Below, in pieces: positions 1 through 7,291 of a DNA stretch of 25,694 bases; positions within the stretch are counted from its first letter, which is position 1, and the number at the start of each line of letters is the position of its first letter. The stretch is taken from NCBI GenBank assembly GCA_910580155.1, contig CAJTWX010000018.1:1-25694 (forward strand). The letters run 5' to 3'. The position numbers and the translations under genes are program-made. The notes below the pieces were generated by a model. That model searched no databases. It saw only the letters and a program-made list of their open reading frames with translations, and was not told where the DNA came from. The DNA is from an uncultured Alphaproteobacteria bacterium (GTDB lineage: Bacteria; Pseudomonadota; Alphaproteobacteria; RF32; CAG-239).

Positions 1-1382
1 ACATTATCGGCAACCATATATTTGCGGTACGGACAAGCATCTTTGCTGGTGTAGAAAGTGCTGGCGCCGATTGTTGCGCTTGTTTTGATGACGGGGCATT
101 CTTTTTGTCCGCCATCCGGAGCTTCGGGATTAGAAGTTGCGGAACGATAGTAGCAGCGGGTATTCGGGTCAAGCTGGCAGATATAGCCCTCGCCGCCGGA
201 TTCGTTGGTTTTACAGGTAGACTCGTTGGCAAAACCGTATTCTTCATCACAAATATAATTACAGGTGTAGCACTGCCCTTCACCACTCCAGCTGTTAGGC
301 GTGACACTGTTTGCAACCATATATCTGCGGAGCGGGCAGTTTTCGGGTTTATCATAAGAAACATTTGAACCGCGTGTTGTCGGCGAGTTTGTTACCGGAC
401 AGGCTTTGGGGGACGTGTGATAATAACACTGTGTGTCGGCATCTTTGGCGCAATTATAGGCGGTGTGCCCTTCGGCATTTTTTTCGCAGTTGGGTTCTTG
501 AGCGAAACCATTTTTTTCATCGCACACATAATTACAGATATAACAGCCGTGAACGCCGGACCAGCCTTTTTGCTCTTGCGAGGACGGGCGCATATAGTCG
601 CGGTGCGGACAATATTCTATGCTGGTATAGCGGATATTTTCGCCGCGTATGGAAGTTGAGTCGCGGTTAACACATTGCTTGGGAGTGCAGATACCGCAAA
701 CTTCATCTCCTGAGAAACCAGATGATTCAAACAGCCAGCCCTCAGGGTGTTCGCCGCAGTCATTTACTGATTGCCATAATGTTGTGCAGCCGGTGTTATA
801 TGTTTTTGGGGTGCAGCGGCCGCAGAGCTTGCCTTTTTCGTCTTTTTTGTTCCAGTCATAAATCCAGCCTTCAGCGCCGGTTTTGCCGCAATCGGCGACA
901 GTTTGGTATTGTACAGAATAGCCAGACGGGCATTTTTTGTTATCCAGCAGCTCGGTTGCCCCATAAATTGCGCCGGCTGTGGCGGCTGCACCTAAGAGCC
1001 ACCCTGCTCCGCGGACTTTTAATTTTTCGCCAACGATAACGGCGCATATCGGGTCTGTGTTGTCATAGCATTCAACATCTTTGGAGGCGCCGAAGACGAG
1101 CAGCATTTTGAAACTTTCTTTATCTTTGTTCTGCTGAGCCAAACACAGGGCCGTATTGCCGTTTTCGTCTTTTATATTTAGGTATTCGCGGATGGTGCTC
1201 AATGCCTTGCCGTTTCTATCCTGCGCGATGCTGTAAATTTTTTGCGGCGTTAAGTCCGTTGTCTTAATCCGGGGGATGTTTTCTCCTGAAACTGCTTTAC
1301 AAATTACACATATATTTAACAGAATCGCCCAAGTTGCGATTTGTTTAACATTAGATTTTGTAAAAAATAATGACATACTCAT
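1..1382 (-). CDS. Cysteine-rich tandem-repeat protein with ankyrin-like N-terminus (partial, runs off left edge)
   Basis: An open frame of 460 codons on the minus strand has no stop before the window edge, so the C-terminus is missing. Residues about 12-33 form a hydrophobic signal-like segment. Residues 66-102 resemble an ankyrin repeat (DENGNTALCLA, then MLLVFGAS). Residues 125-146 are a Gly/Ala-rich possible membrane helix. After that the protein is cysteine-rich: spaced CxxC pairs (CGRC, CGIC), then units of about 90-96 residues with the pattern CP-R-YM, GW/SWSG, CYxCNYxCDE, GFA, QCYY/RCYY and CPV. Two full units (from about residues 250 and 340) and the start of a third are visible. ATG 1382 or ATG 1376 could start it; GAGAGAG at 1385-1391 is better spaced for 1376. 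It is the third gene of a leftward set behind an XRE repressor. I infer an exported, disulphide-stabilised surface or periplasmic protein; function unknown. Confidence 0.85.
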   Translation of the reverse strand, partial: MSMSLFFTKSNVKQIATWAILLNICVICKAVSGENIPRIKTTDLTPQKIYSIAQDRNGKALSTIREYLNIKDENGNTALCLAQQNKDKESFKMLLVFGASKDVECYDNTDPICAVIVGEKLKVRGAGWLLGAAATAGAIYGATELLDNKKCPSGYSVQYQTVADCGKTGAEGWIYDWNKKDEKGKLCGRCTPKTYNTGCTTLWQSVNDCGEHPEGWLFESSGFSGDEVCGICTPKQCVNRDSTSIRGENIRYTSIEYCPHRDYMRPSSQEQKGWSGVHGCYICNYVCDEKNGFAQEPNCEKNAEGHTAYNCAKDADTQCYYHTSPKACPVTNSPTTRGSNVSYDKPENCPLRRYMVANSVTPNSWSGEGQCYTCNYICDEEYGFANESTCKTNESGGEGYICQLDPNTRCYYRSATSNPEAPDGGQKECPVIKTSATIGASTFYTSKDACPYRKYMVADN

Positions 1383-1427
1383 AACTCTCTCTTTTTATAA
1401 ATGCGCAGCAAAGGAAAAACTGCACAT

Positions 1428-1451
1428 TTTAAACGTTCCTTTTAATTAAGC
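1428..1451. repeat. Left arm of perfect 24-bp inverted repeat, candidate operator
   Basis: This 24-bp arm is the exact reverse complement of 1551-1574. It lies about 46 bp upstream of the cysteine-rich gene start, in its likely 5' leader. The core contains AAACGTT and TTAATTAAGC. A repressor-like gene lies immediately upstream, so an operator role is plausible but inferred. Confidence 0.6.
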
Positions 1452-1550
1452 ATACGTTTCGCCTTATATAAAATCAATCTGGATTTTAGATTCATACACA
1501 ATTTAGATATTTTGGAGGGATTGACAATTCTTTAAAATATTGACAAAATT

Positions 1551-1580
1551 GCTTAATTAAAAGGAACGTTTAAATTAAGC
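1551..1580. promoter_or_regulatory. Right arm of the inverted repeat, itself a 30-bp palindrome-like site
   Basis: GCTTAATT (1551-1558) and AATTAAGC (1573-1580) form perfect 8-bp arms around a 14-bp centre, a size and symmetry typical of an HTH-dimer site. The first 24 bases repeat inverted at 1428-1451. The 99 bp between the two copies is AT-rich and must hold the cysteine-rich gene's promoter if that gene has its own. The binding protein is not shown by sequence; the neighbouring XRE repressor is the obvious candidate. Confidence 0.55.
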
Positions 1581-1601
1581 AGTTATGATATATCCGAAAG
1601 G

Positions 1602-2177
1602 CTAGAGTGGTTTTGAACCAAAAGCGAGTACGGCTCTGCCGATTATATTTATTGACGATATATCAATTTGTTGAGGGATGTAAAATTGATTGTTGCAGAG
1701 GATGTTTACGGTTGTTGAAAAAGTTTGCTGCAGGCGGCGGAGAACGATGTTTTGCCCGATTTGCAGCAGGTATATGCCGTCTGAGATGAGGTCTTTAATG
1801 CTTTTGTCAATAATTACCAGCGAGCCGGAGAGAATTTGCGGTGCCATTGTATCATCAGAAACTGCAAACAGTGCGGCGTTTTCCGGAATGGATTGCAGCA
1901 TACAGGCGGGAATGGGAAGACCGGATAATGGCGGCAGCGAGAGTGCTTCGGGATTTAGTACATCAAGCATTATCGTGCCGTTTGCGGCAGGGTGATTTTG
2001 CAGGGCGCGAGGCGAAATATTCAATGCAGCGGCAATTTTTTCTGCTGTGTCCGGACGCAGCTCTATCTGTCCGTTTTCGATTTTGGTCAAGTTACTTTGT
2101 GACATATTCAGTTTTGCCGCAAGCTCGGTGACGCTTATGCCCTGCTCTTTTCTGATTTGTTTGATATTATTGCTCAA
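1602..2177 (-). CDS. XRE-family transcriptional repressor with S24/LexA-like C-terminal domain, probably non-cleavable
   Basis: The 191-residue protein has an N-terminal XRE helix-turn-helix (residues about 5-60, with TELAAKLNMSQSNLTKIENG) and a C-terminal domain that aligns by eye with S24/phage CI repressors (residues about 95-185). The usual catalytic Ser in the GDSMxP motif is Thr110 here (SDDTMAP), and the usual Lys in VKRLQ is Arg147 (VLRRLQ). Self-cleavage is therefore probably lost while dimerisation may remain. The start is TTG at 2177-2175, overlapping the TGA of the upstream gene; AAAAGGAAAAG eight bases upstream supports it, so translation is likely coupled. The inverted repeat at 1428-1574 lies just beyond its 3' end. 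It could control this locus or itself. The HTH call is solid; target and signal are inference. Confidence 0.88.
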   Translation of the reverse strand: MSNNIKQIRKEQGISVTELAAKLNMSQSNLTKIENGQIELRPDTAEKIAAALNISPRALQNHPAANGTIMLDVLNPEALSLPPLSGLPIPACMLQSIPENAALFAVSDDTMAPQILSGSLVIIDKSIKDLISDGIYLLQIGQNIVLRRLQQTFSTTVNILCNNQFYIPQQIDISSINIIGRAVLAFGSKPL

Positions 2178-2932
2178 TCGACTTTTCCTTTTGCGCAGTC
2201 TGCCAGATATTTGCGGACTTCTTTGCGGTTATTGCGGCGCCATTTTTCATCGCAGACGGTTGATGAGGCATTGAATGTTGCGGCACAGGCCGACGTAGTC
2301 ATTGTGTGTTGCAATTCCAGACAGGCGTTATTTAACGCTTCAATTACAACCGGCGGAATTACGGCCATATCAATATTGCCGGCCGGCGTTAAGTAATAGT
2401 ATGTGCCGGAGACAAGTTTGTTTTCTTCGTTTTCAAAGCTGTAGAGTGTTTTGCCCTCCGGTGTGTAAAGGCGCATTTCGCCATTTAGCTCATTATCGGT
2501 GTATATCATCTGGGAAAACATTTTGCCGTTATTATTATAACTTTTGGCAATTCCTTCTTTTTGTCCTTTGACATATGGTGTTTCAGATTCAAGCGTACCG
2601 TCTGGGTAGTATTCTTTAACCGTGCCATCCAGCACGCCTTTTTTATAAGGCTTTTCGGATTTTAGGTGGCCGTTTGGATAATACAGCAGCGAAGTTCCTT
2701 CAAGTATGCCGTTTTGCAGCGGATAAAGCCGGTAAAGGGAATTATTTTTATAACGGTGCAGCTCGCCGGTGACGGGGGTTCCCTCTTTATCTGTGCAATA
2801 TGTCAGTTTATCGGATTTTCGGACTACGCATTTGGCGTCATCAGGGATGACATAAACCTGCGGGGCAGCTGTTGCTGCTGTTGTTGCGCATAGCAGTGCT
2901 GCGGTTAAGCTGATTTGCCGGAATTTTACCAT
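2174..2932 (-). CDS. Secreted MORN/YwqK-type repeat protein
   Basis: The 252-residue protein begins with a signal peptide (residues 1 to about 22, ending ATA before APQVY). A run of roughly 20-23-residue repeats at residues 55-165 has the pattern G-x2-x-Y-Y-PDG-x-L-x-E-x2-Y-x-x-G, as in MORN-like proteins and the family annotated as YwqK antitoxins. The C-terminal 80 residues hold four cysteines and no recognised domain. A GGAGA Shine-Dalgarno lies eight bases before ATG 2932. It overlaps the repressor gene by 3 nt and probably heads the operon. YwqK-family naming comes from one Bacillus pair, and no toxin-like partner is visible here, so I do not call it an antitoxin. A periplasmic repeat protein is the safest description. 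Confidence 0.8.
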   Translation of the reverse strand: MVKFRQISLTAALLCATTAATAAPQVYVIPDDAKCVVRKSDKLTYCTDKEGTPVTGELHRYKNNSLYRLYPLQNGILEGTSLLYYPNGHLKSEKPYKKGVLDGTVKEYYPDGTLESETPYVKGQKEGIAKSYNNNGKMFSQMIYTDNELNGEMRLYTPEGKTLYSFENEENKLVSGTYYYLTPAGNIDMAVIPPVVIEALNNACLELQHTMTTSACAATFNASSTVCDEKWRRNNRKEVRKYLADCAKGKVD

Positions 2933-3060
2933 TGTTGTCTCCTTTTGTTACAGGGTAGCGGGTAATGGTTAATTTTACGTTAAGTTGCCAACTCGTTTTT
3001 TGATGTGCACTACCTACTTAACTTTGGCTGTGGTGGATGGAGAGAAAGCTCTTGAGTGTT

Positions 3061-3096
3061 GAGATTGCCACGCTCATTTCATTCGCTCGCAATGAC
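3061..3096. repeat. REP-like dispersed palindromic element, copy A
   Basis: The 36-bp unit starts GAGATTGCC and ends CTCGCAATGAC, with ATTGC/GCAAT as inverted ends around a variable centre. It shares its ends with 3114-3149 and 25401-25435. Elements of this look (GTCATTGCGAG...GGCAATCTC) are dispersed in many bacterial genomes. Confidence 0.75.
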
Positions 3097-3113
3097 CAGA
3101 GGGAAGAAAGAGG

Positions 3114-3149
3114 GAGATTGCCACAGCGACGAGGTCGCCTCGCAATGAC
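3114..3149. repeat. REP-like dispersed palindromic element, copy B
   Basis: Same boundary blocks and length as copy A, 18 bp further on in the same orientation. The centre (AGCGACGAGGTCGC) differs from copy A and can itself fold as GCGAC/GTCGC. Confidence 0.75.
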
Positions 3150-3170
3150 TAAAAAAGGGAAAAGATTAAA

Positions 3171-3202
3171 AAAACGCGGAGTTTACAGCTCCGCGTTTTA
3201 AT
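3171..3202 (-). terminator. Intrinsic terminator after thrS
   Basis: A perfect 11-bp stem (AAAACGCGGAG with CTCCGCGTTTT) and a 7-nt loop give a minus-strand hairpin followed by seven T. It ends 14 bases after the thrS stop. The A-run on the other side would let it work in both directions. Confidence 0.9.
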
Positions 3203-3215
3203 TTGCTTGTTTGTT

Positions 3216-5144
3216 TTAAGCTTCAGTCAAGTGAGGCATTTGTGCTTCTTTGACCAACTCATTGATGGCTTCAGCCAGAGGTTTGACCTCTTGTTTATCT
3301 GAACCCAGACGGCGGATAGTTACCGTCTTGTCTGTCTCTTCTTTAGCGCCGACAACCATAATTACCGGAGTTTTCTCTAATGAGTGTTCACGGATTTTAT
3401 AGTTAATCTTTTCGTTGCGCAGGTCGGTTTTGGCGGTTAAATCTGCCGCACGCAAGGTTTGGGCGACTTCTTCGGCATAGTTGTCAAATGCTGATACGAC
3501 CGGCATAACGACAACTTGCTCAGGAGAGAGCCAGAGCGGCAGATGGCCGGCGTGATGTTCAATCAAAATGCCCAAGAAACGCTCGATTGAGCCGAACAGG
3601 GCGCGGTGTAACATCACCGGCTGGTGTTTTTCGCCGTCTTCGCCGATGTAAGAAATATCAAACCGCTGCGGCAGGTTCATATCTACCTGAATTGTGCCGC
3701 ACTGCCATTCGCGCCCGATAGCGTCACGCAAAATGAACTCGAGTTTCGGGCCGTAGAATGCGCCCTCGCCTTCGTTGATTTCGTATTCATAGCCGTGTTT
3801 TTCCAACGCATTTGCCAGAGATTTTTCGGAAATATCCCAAATCTCGTCCGAACCGATACGCTTTTCAGGACGCGTCGAAAGATAGATTTTGATATTATCA
3901 AAACCAAAGTCTTTATAAATATCAAAAATCAGTTTCATTGTGGAGATGCATTCTTCTTCCATTTGCTCAGGTGTGCAGAAGATGTGCGCATCGTCTTGCG
4001 TGAACTCGCGGACGCGCATCAAGCCCATCAGGGCGCCGGATGCTTCATAACGGTTCACTTTGCCGAATTCGGCCATTCTTAACGGCAGGTCGCGGTAGCT
4101 CTTGATACCTTGTTTGTAGACGAGCAGCCCTCCGGGGCAGTTCATCGGTTTGATACAGAACATTTTGCCATCTTCGGTTTGGCCGGAATAGTTGTGTGCG
4201 CCATATTTTTCCCAGTGGCCGGATGTTTCCCACAAACATCTGTCCATAATGCGCGGGGTGCAGATTTCCTCATAGCCGTTATGATTTTGGCGGTTGCGCA
4301 TATATTCAATCAGCCGGCGGTAGATTTTATAGCCTTTATCGTGCCAGAAAACGGCGCCGGGGGCGTATTCGGGTTCGAAATGGAACAAGTCCATCTCGCG
4401 TCCGAGTTTACGGTGGTCGCGTTTGGCTGCTTCTTCAATGCGATCCAAATATTCTTTCAAATCTTTTTTATCTGTCCACGCGGTTGCGTAAATTCGCTGC
4501 AGCATTTCGTTATTCGAATCACCGCGCCAGTATGCGCCGGCAACCTTCATAAGCTTAAATGCCTCGCCGATTTTGCCCGTGCTCGGAACGTGCGGGCCAC
4601 GGCAGAGGTCTACGTAATCGCCTTGGCGATAGAGCGAGATTTCAGCATCTTCAGGCAAGTCTTCAATGATTTCCACCTTATAATGTTCGCCACGGGCTTT
4701 AAACAGCGCCACAGCCTCTTCACGACTCACAACCTCGCGGGTGATTTTCTCATCCCGTTTCACAATCTCGTGCATTTTGGCTTCGATTTTTTCAAAATCT
4801 TCGGTTGTAAACGGTTCTTTGCGAGAGAAGTCATAGTAAAAGCCGTTTTCAATGAACGGGCCGATGGTGACCTGAACATCCGGCCACAGCTCTTTGACTG
4901 CCTCGGACATAACGTGCGAACAGGAGTGGCGCAGGATTTCAAGCCCTTCTTTATCTTTTGAGGTGATAATTTTAACGGTGCTGTCGGTAGTTATCGGGGT
5001 AGTGACATCTTTTAATGTGCCGTTGATTTCTACGGCCAATGCGGCTTTCGCCAGATTATGACTGATGCTTTCTGCAAGTTCAAGGCCCGTGATTTGGCTC
5101 TCAACTTCCTTTATGCTGCCATCGGGCAGTTTAATCTTAATCAT
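3216..5144 (-). CDS. thrS: Threonine--tRNA ligase
   Basis: The full-length 642-residue class II synthetase charges tRNA-Thr in the cytoplasm. It has the TGS domain (residues 1-62), the editing/SAD domain with H73xxxH77 and C181xxxH185, the class II catalytic core (about 245-535) and the anticodon-binding domain (about 540-640). Zinc ligands of the active site are visible as Cys335 (MNCPGG), His387 (DDAHIF) and a later His in MLHRALFGSIERF. The length matches E. coli ThrRS. ATG 5144 is preceded by AAGGGG at good spacing. It lies 23 bp behind a glycosyltransferase gene and is probably co-transcribed with it. There is no room for a long leader, so no T-box or E. coli-style operator is seen. A strong terminator follows. 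Confidence 0.98.
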   Translation of the reverse strand: MIKIKLPDGSIKEVESQITGLELAESISHNLAKAALAVEINGTLKDVTTPITTDSTVKIITSKDKEGLEILRHSCSHVMSEAVKELWPDVQVTIGPFIENGFYYDFSRKEPFTTEDFEKIEAKMHEIVKRDEKITREVVSREEAVALFKARGEHYKVEIIEDLPEDAEISLYRQGDYVDLCRGPHVPSTGKIGEAFKLMKVAGAYWRGDSNNEMLQRIYATAWTDKKDLKEYLDRIEEAAKRDHRKLGREMDLFHFEPEYAPGAVFWHDKGYKIYRRLIEYMRNRQNHNGYEEICTPRIMDRCLWETSGHWEKYGAHNYSGQTEDGKMFCIKPMNCPGGLLVYKQGIKSYRDLPLRMAEFGKVNRYEASGALMGLMRVREFTQDDAHIFCTPEQMEEECISTMKLIFDIYKDFGFDNIKIYLSTRPEKRIGSDEIWDISEKSLANALEKHGYEYEINEGEGAFYGPKLEFILRDAIGREWQCGTIQVDMNLPQRFDISYIGEDGEKHQPVMLHRALFGSIERFLGILIEHHAGHLPLWLSPEQVVVMPVVSAFDNYAEEVAQTLRAADLTAKTDLRNEKINYKIREHSLEKTPVIMVVGAKEETDKTVTIRRLGSDKQEVKPLAEAINELVKEAQMPHLTEA

Positions 5145-5167
5145 AGTATACCCCTTGATTATTAAAG

Positions 5168-6331
5168 TTAATTATTGTCATTGTCTACCAACGAGCGATA
5201 GACGGTTAGTGTTTTATCACACATTATTTGTTTTGTAAAGTTTTCTTTTACAAAATTTTCGGCGGCCTGAGAGATTTTTTTGTGTTCGGCTTCCGGCAGG
5301 CTTAATGCCCAGTCGAGCTTTTGGCTTAAATCTTCGGCGTCGCCGGAGATAAAGTGGCGTCCGGTGACGCCGTCTTTAAGGTTATCCAGCGAGCCGCCGA
5401 TGTTTGAGGCAAGCACAATTTTGCCCATTGCCTCGCCCTCGGCCGCAATCCGCCCGAATGCTTCCGGCTCTATGGAGGCGGAAACGACAATATCGCAGGC
5501 TTTCATTAACGCCGGCACATCGTCGGTGTGTTTAATGAATGTAAACATTCCCTGCATATTGTATTCTTTGATTTTGGCGACCAGACCTTCGGTATATTTG
5601 GTGCGCCCTTGGTCATCGCCAGTGAAGACACAATGGAAATCGCCTCTGTCTTTGATTTTGGCGAGTGCGTCAATCAGAAGCTCCTGCCCTTTCCAACGGG
5701 TTAAGCGGCCGATGAGCAAAATCAGCTTTTTGTCGGTAGGCAATTCGTATTGCTCAATCATTGTTTTTAAGCGTTCGGGAGTGACGGCGGCGGGATTAAA
5801 CTTTTCAACATCAACGCAACGGTGGATAAACACGAGCTTTTCTTCGGGCGTGTGGTAATTTTCCAGAACGTGGCGTTTGATGTGCGAGGAAATCACAATC
5901 ACTTTCTCGCCAAAAGTCATTACCTGATTGTATAGTTTTTTTAAACCTTTCGGACCTAAACCGTAGGTGCCGTGGAACGTGGTCATATAATGCACGCCGG
6001 CTTTTTTTGCGGCCAGATATGCGCTCCACGCCGGTGCGCGCGAGCGGGCGTGCACAATGTTTATGCCCTCTTTTTTGATGATTTCGGCAAGTATGTCGGC
6101 ATTTTGGAATATCTTAAACGGGTTTTTGCTTTTTAGCGGCAGCTTAAAATGCTTTACGCCCATTCTTTCAAGCTGAAACTCCATTCTGCCGCCCTGACTG
6201 GCGACATAGTTTCTGATACCGTTTTCAGTCAGATGTTCGGCGATTTGCACTGTTCCCAGCTCAACACCACCCTGCCCCAATTCGGGCAAAACCTGCAAAA
6301 TTACCGGTTCTTTTACTTTATCTTTACTCAT
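5168..6331 (-). CDS. Family 4 glycosyltransferase
   Basis: The 387-residue GT-B enzyme has a first Rossmann-like domain opening LPELGQGGVELGTVQIAEHL (residues about 14-33), a second domain with GRLTRWKGQE, and the retaining E-x7-E signature in EAFGRIAAEGEAMG near residue 290. Such enzymes move a sugar from a nucleotide donor onto lipopolysaccharide, capsule or other envelope glycans on the cytoplasmic face. No transmembrane segment is evident. ATG 6331 has only a distant GAGG (about 14 nt upstream), so the start is less certain than the family. It heads a leftward pair with thrS and is divergent from the hydrolase. No other sugar genes are nearby, so the acceptor cannot be inferred. Confidence 0.9.
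   Translation of the reverse strand: MSKDKVKEPVILQVLPELGQGGVELGTVQIAEHLTENGIRNYVASQGGRMEFQLERMGVKHFKLPLKSKNPFKIFQNADILAEIIKKEGINIVHARSRAPAWSAYLAAKKAGVHYMTTFHGTYGLGPKGLKKLYNQVMTFGEKVIVISSHIKRHVLENYHTPEEKLVFIHRCVDVEKFNPAAVTPERLKTMIEQYELPTDKKLILLIGRLTRWKGQELLIDALAKIKDRGDFHCVFTGDDQGRTKYTEGLVAKIKEYNMQGMFTFIKHTDDVPALMKACDIVVSASIEPEAFGRIAAEGEAMGKIVLASNIGGSLDNLKDGVTGRHFISGDAEDLSQKLDWALSLPEAEHKKISQAAENFVKENFTKQIMCDKTLTVYRSLVDNDNN
6270..6277 (-). other. KOPS-like octamer GGGGCAGGG context, site 1
   Basis: The plus strand reads CCCTGCCC, so the minus strand reads GGGCAGGG. It lies in the Gly-Gln-Gly codons of the glycosyltransferase (a minus-strand gene). Confidence 0.45.
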
Positions 6332-6376
6332 TTTGGTTATATATACCTCTAATCAGTTACATTTATGAGGTGCCCT

Positions 6377-7165
6377 ATGCAAAAAATCACATTTAAGAAC
6401 GGACATACCACACTTTGCGAATATATTAAGCCTGACGCCAATAAAACTCAAAGCTTTACTGTGGTTTATACACACGGTTTTTGTTCTGACCCGTTCGGGA
6501 GAAAGCCCGAAGAGGTGAAAAAATGGTGTGTTGAGCACGGACTTGGTTTTTTCCGCCACGAGCTGGCGGGGCACGGCAGTGACAAAGCACGGTTTGAAGA
6601 AACAACGCTAAATACTTATAAAAACCAGATTTTTGAGATTGTCGGCGAGATGGTTGAGGGTGATGTTATTGTGGGCGGAGCGTCGCTTGGCGGGTGGCTA
6701 TCGCTGATGGCGGCGTGCCGGTTTCCGGATAAGGTTAAAGGGGTGTTCGGGCTGGCGGCAGCTCCGGACTTTTTGAAGAAATATATTGAGGCGTATTTTA
6801 CACCCGAGCACAAGGAGCTGTTAGACAAATACGGCAAGGTCGAGTTTCCGACCAATGATTTTACATACATTATTACTAAGCAAATGATTGAATCGGCCGA
6901 TGAAAATTTGATGCTGGACAAGGAGGTGATTCCTTATTCGGGCAAAGTTCGCCTGTTGCAGGGGATGAAAGACGCGGCGCTTGACTGGCGGACGGCGCCG
7001 CTGATTGCAAGCAAATTAGCGGGTGATGATGTGCGGGTGGTGCTGATGAAGGACTCGGACCACAGATTAGGACGGGATGAGGATATTGCAGTCATAAAAT
7101 CTTTTCTTGAAGATTTTATTACTTTTGGGGGATGTGCTAAATCACAATCATTGAGGCGAATTTGA
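6377..7165 (+). CDS. Alpha/beta hydrolase (serine esterase/thioesterase-like)
   Basis: The protein of 262 residues from ATG 6377 has the alpha/beta-hydrolase fold. The nucleophile elbow is GGASLGG (Ser103), the likely oxyanion region is YTHGFCSD near residue 31, and plausible acid and base are Asp199 (QGMKDAALDW) and His229 (DSDHRLG), so the triad is complete. It resembles single-domain carboxylesterases and ABHD10-type thioesterases; the substrate is unknown. ATG 6365 is also open, but GAGGTG at 6367-6372 lies over it and serves ATG 6377, which I prefer. There is no signal peptide, so it is cytoplasmic. Only about 45 bp separates it from the divergent glycosyltransferase, so both promoters share a very small space. 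Confidence 0.88.
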   Translation: MQKITFKNGHTTLCEYIKPDANKTQSFTVVYTHGFCSDPFGRKPEEVKKWCVEHGLGFFRHELAGHGSDKARFEETTLNTYKNQIFEIVGEMVEGDVIVGGASLGGWLSLMAACRFPDKVKGVFGLAAAPDFLKKYIEAYFTPEHKELLDKYGKVEFPTNDFTYIITKQMIESADENLMLDKEVIPYSGKVRLLQGMKDAALDWRTAPLIASKLAGDDVRVVLMKDSDHRLGRDEDIAVIKSFLEDFITFGGCAKSQSLRRI

Positions 7166-7212
7166 AACCTTATGTAACGTTTTTGTACACTGCGGCTTCA
7201 AATTCGCACTCA
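7151..7212. repeat. Imperfect inverted repeat after the hydrolase gene
   Basis: TTGAGGCGAATTTGAAACC at 7151-7169 pairs with GGCTTCAAATTCGCACTCAA at 7194-7213, with one mismatch and one extra base, around a 24-nt loop. The left arm overlaps the last codons of the hydrolase. There is no T-run directly behind it, so it may be a small repeat or an mRNA 3'-end structure. Confidence 0.55.
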
Positions 7213-7242
7213 AGCATTGCAATTTATCCCACCCGTTGCTAC

Positions 7243-7257
7243 GCAGGCTTTGCCTGC
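7243..7257 (+). other. Short perfect hairpin, possible weak terminator
   Basis: GCAGGC-TTT-GCCTGC is a perfect 6-bp stem, followed by TTGTAATTTT. It could end the hydrolase transcript, but the T-run is interrupted. Confidence 0.35.
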
Positions 7258-7291
7258 TTGTAATTTTATGTTTTTGGAGTAAATTTTTGAT

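Noticed and set aside
2174..2932. Toxin-antitoxin pair with the YwqK-like protein as antitoxin
   Set aside because: The protein is exported, no small toxin-like gene is adjacent, and the family name alone is not evidence.
4110..4961. Long 283-codon plus-strand frame opposite thrS
   Set aside because: It is an antisense shadow of a fully conserved thrS; composition follows the codon pattern of thrS and no ribosome site is present.
5145..5167. T-box or thrS autoregulatory leader
   Set aside because: Only 23 bp separates thrS from the upstream gene, so there is no space for such a structure.
7201..7260. CRISPR-like or tandem repeat array after the hydrolase gene
   Set aside because: Only one inverted repeat and one small hairpin are present; no regular direct repeats with spacers occur anywhere in the window.
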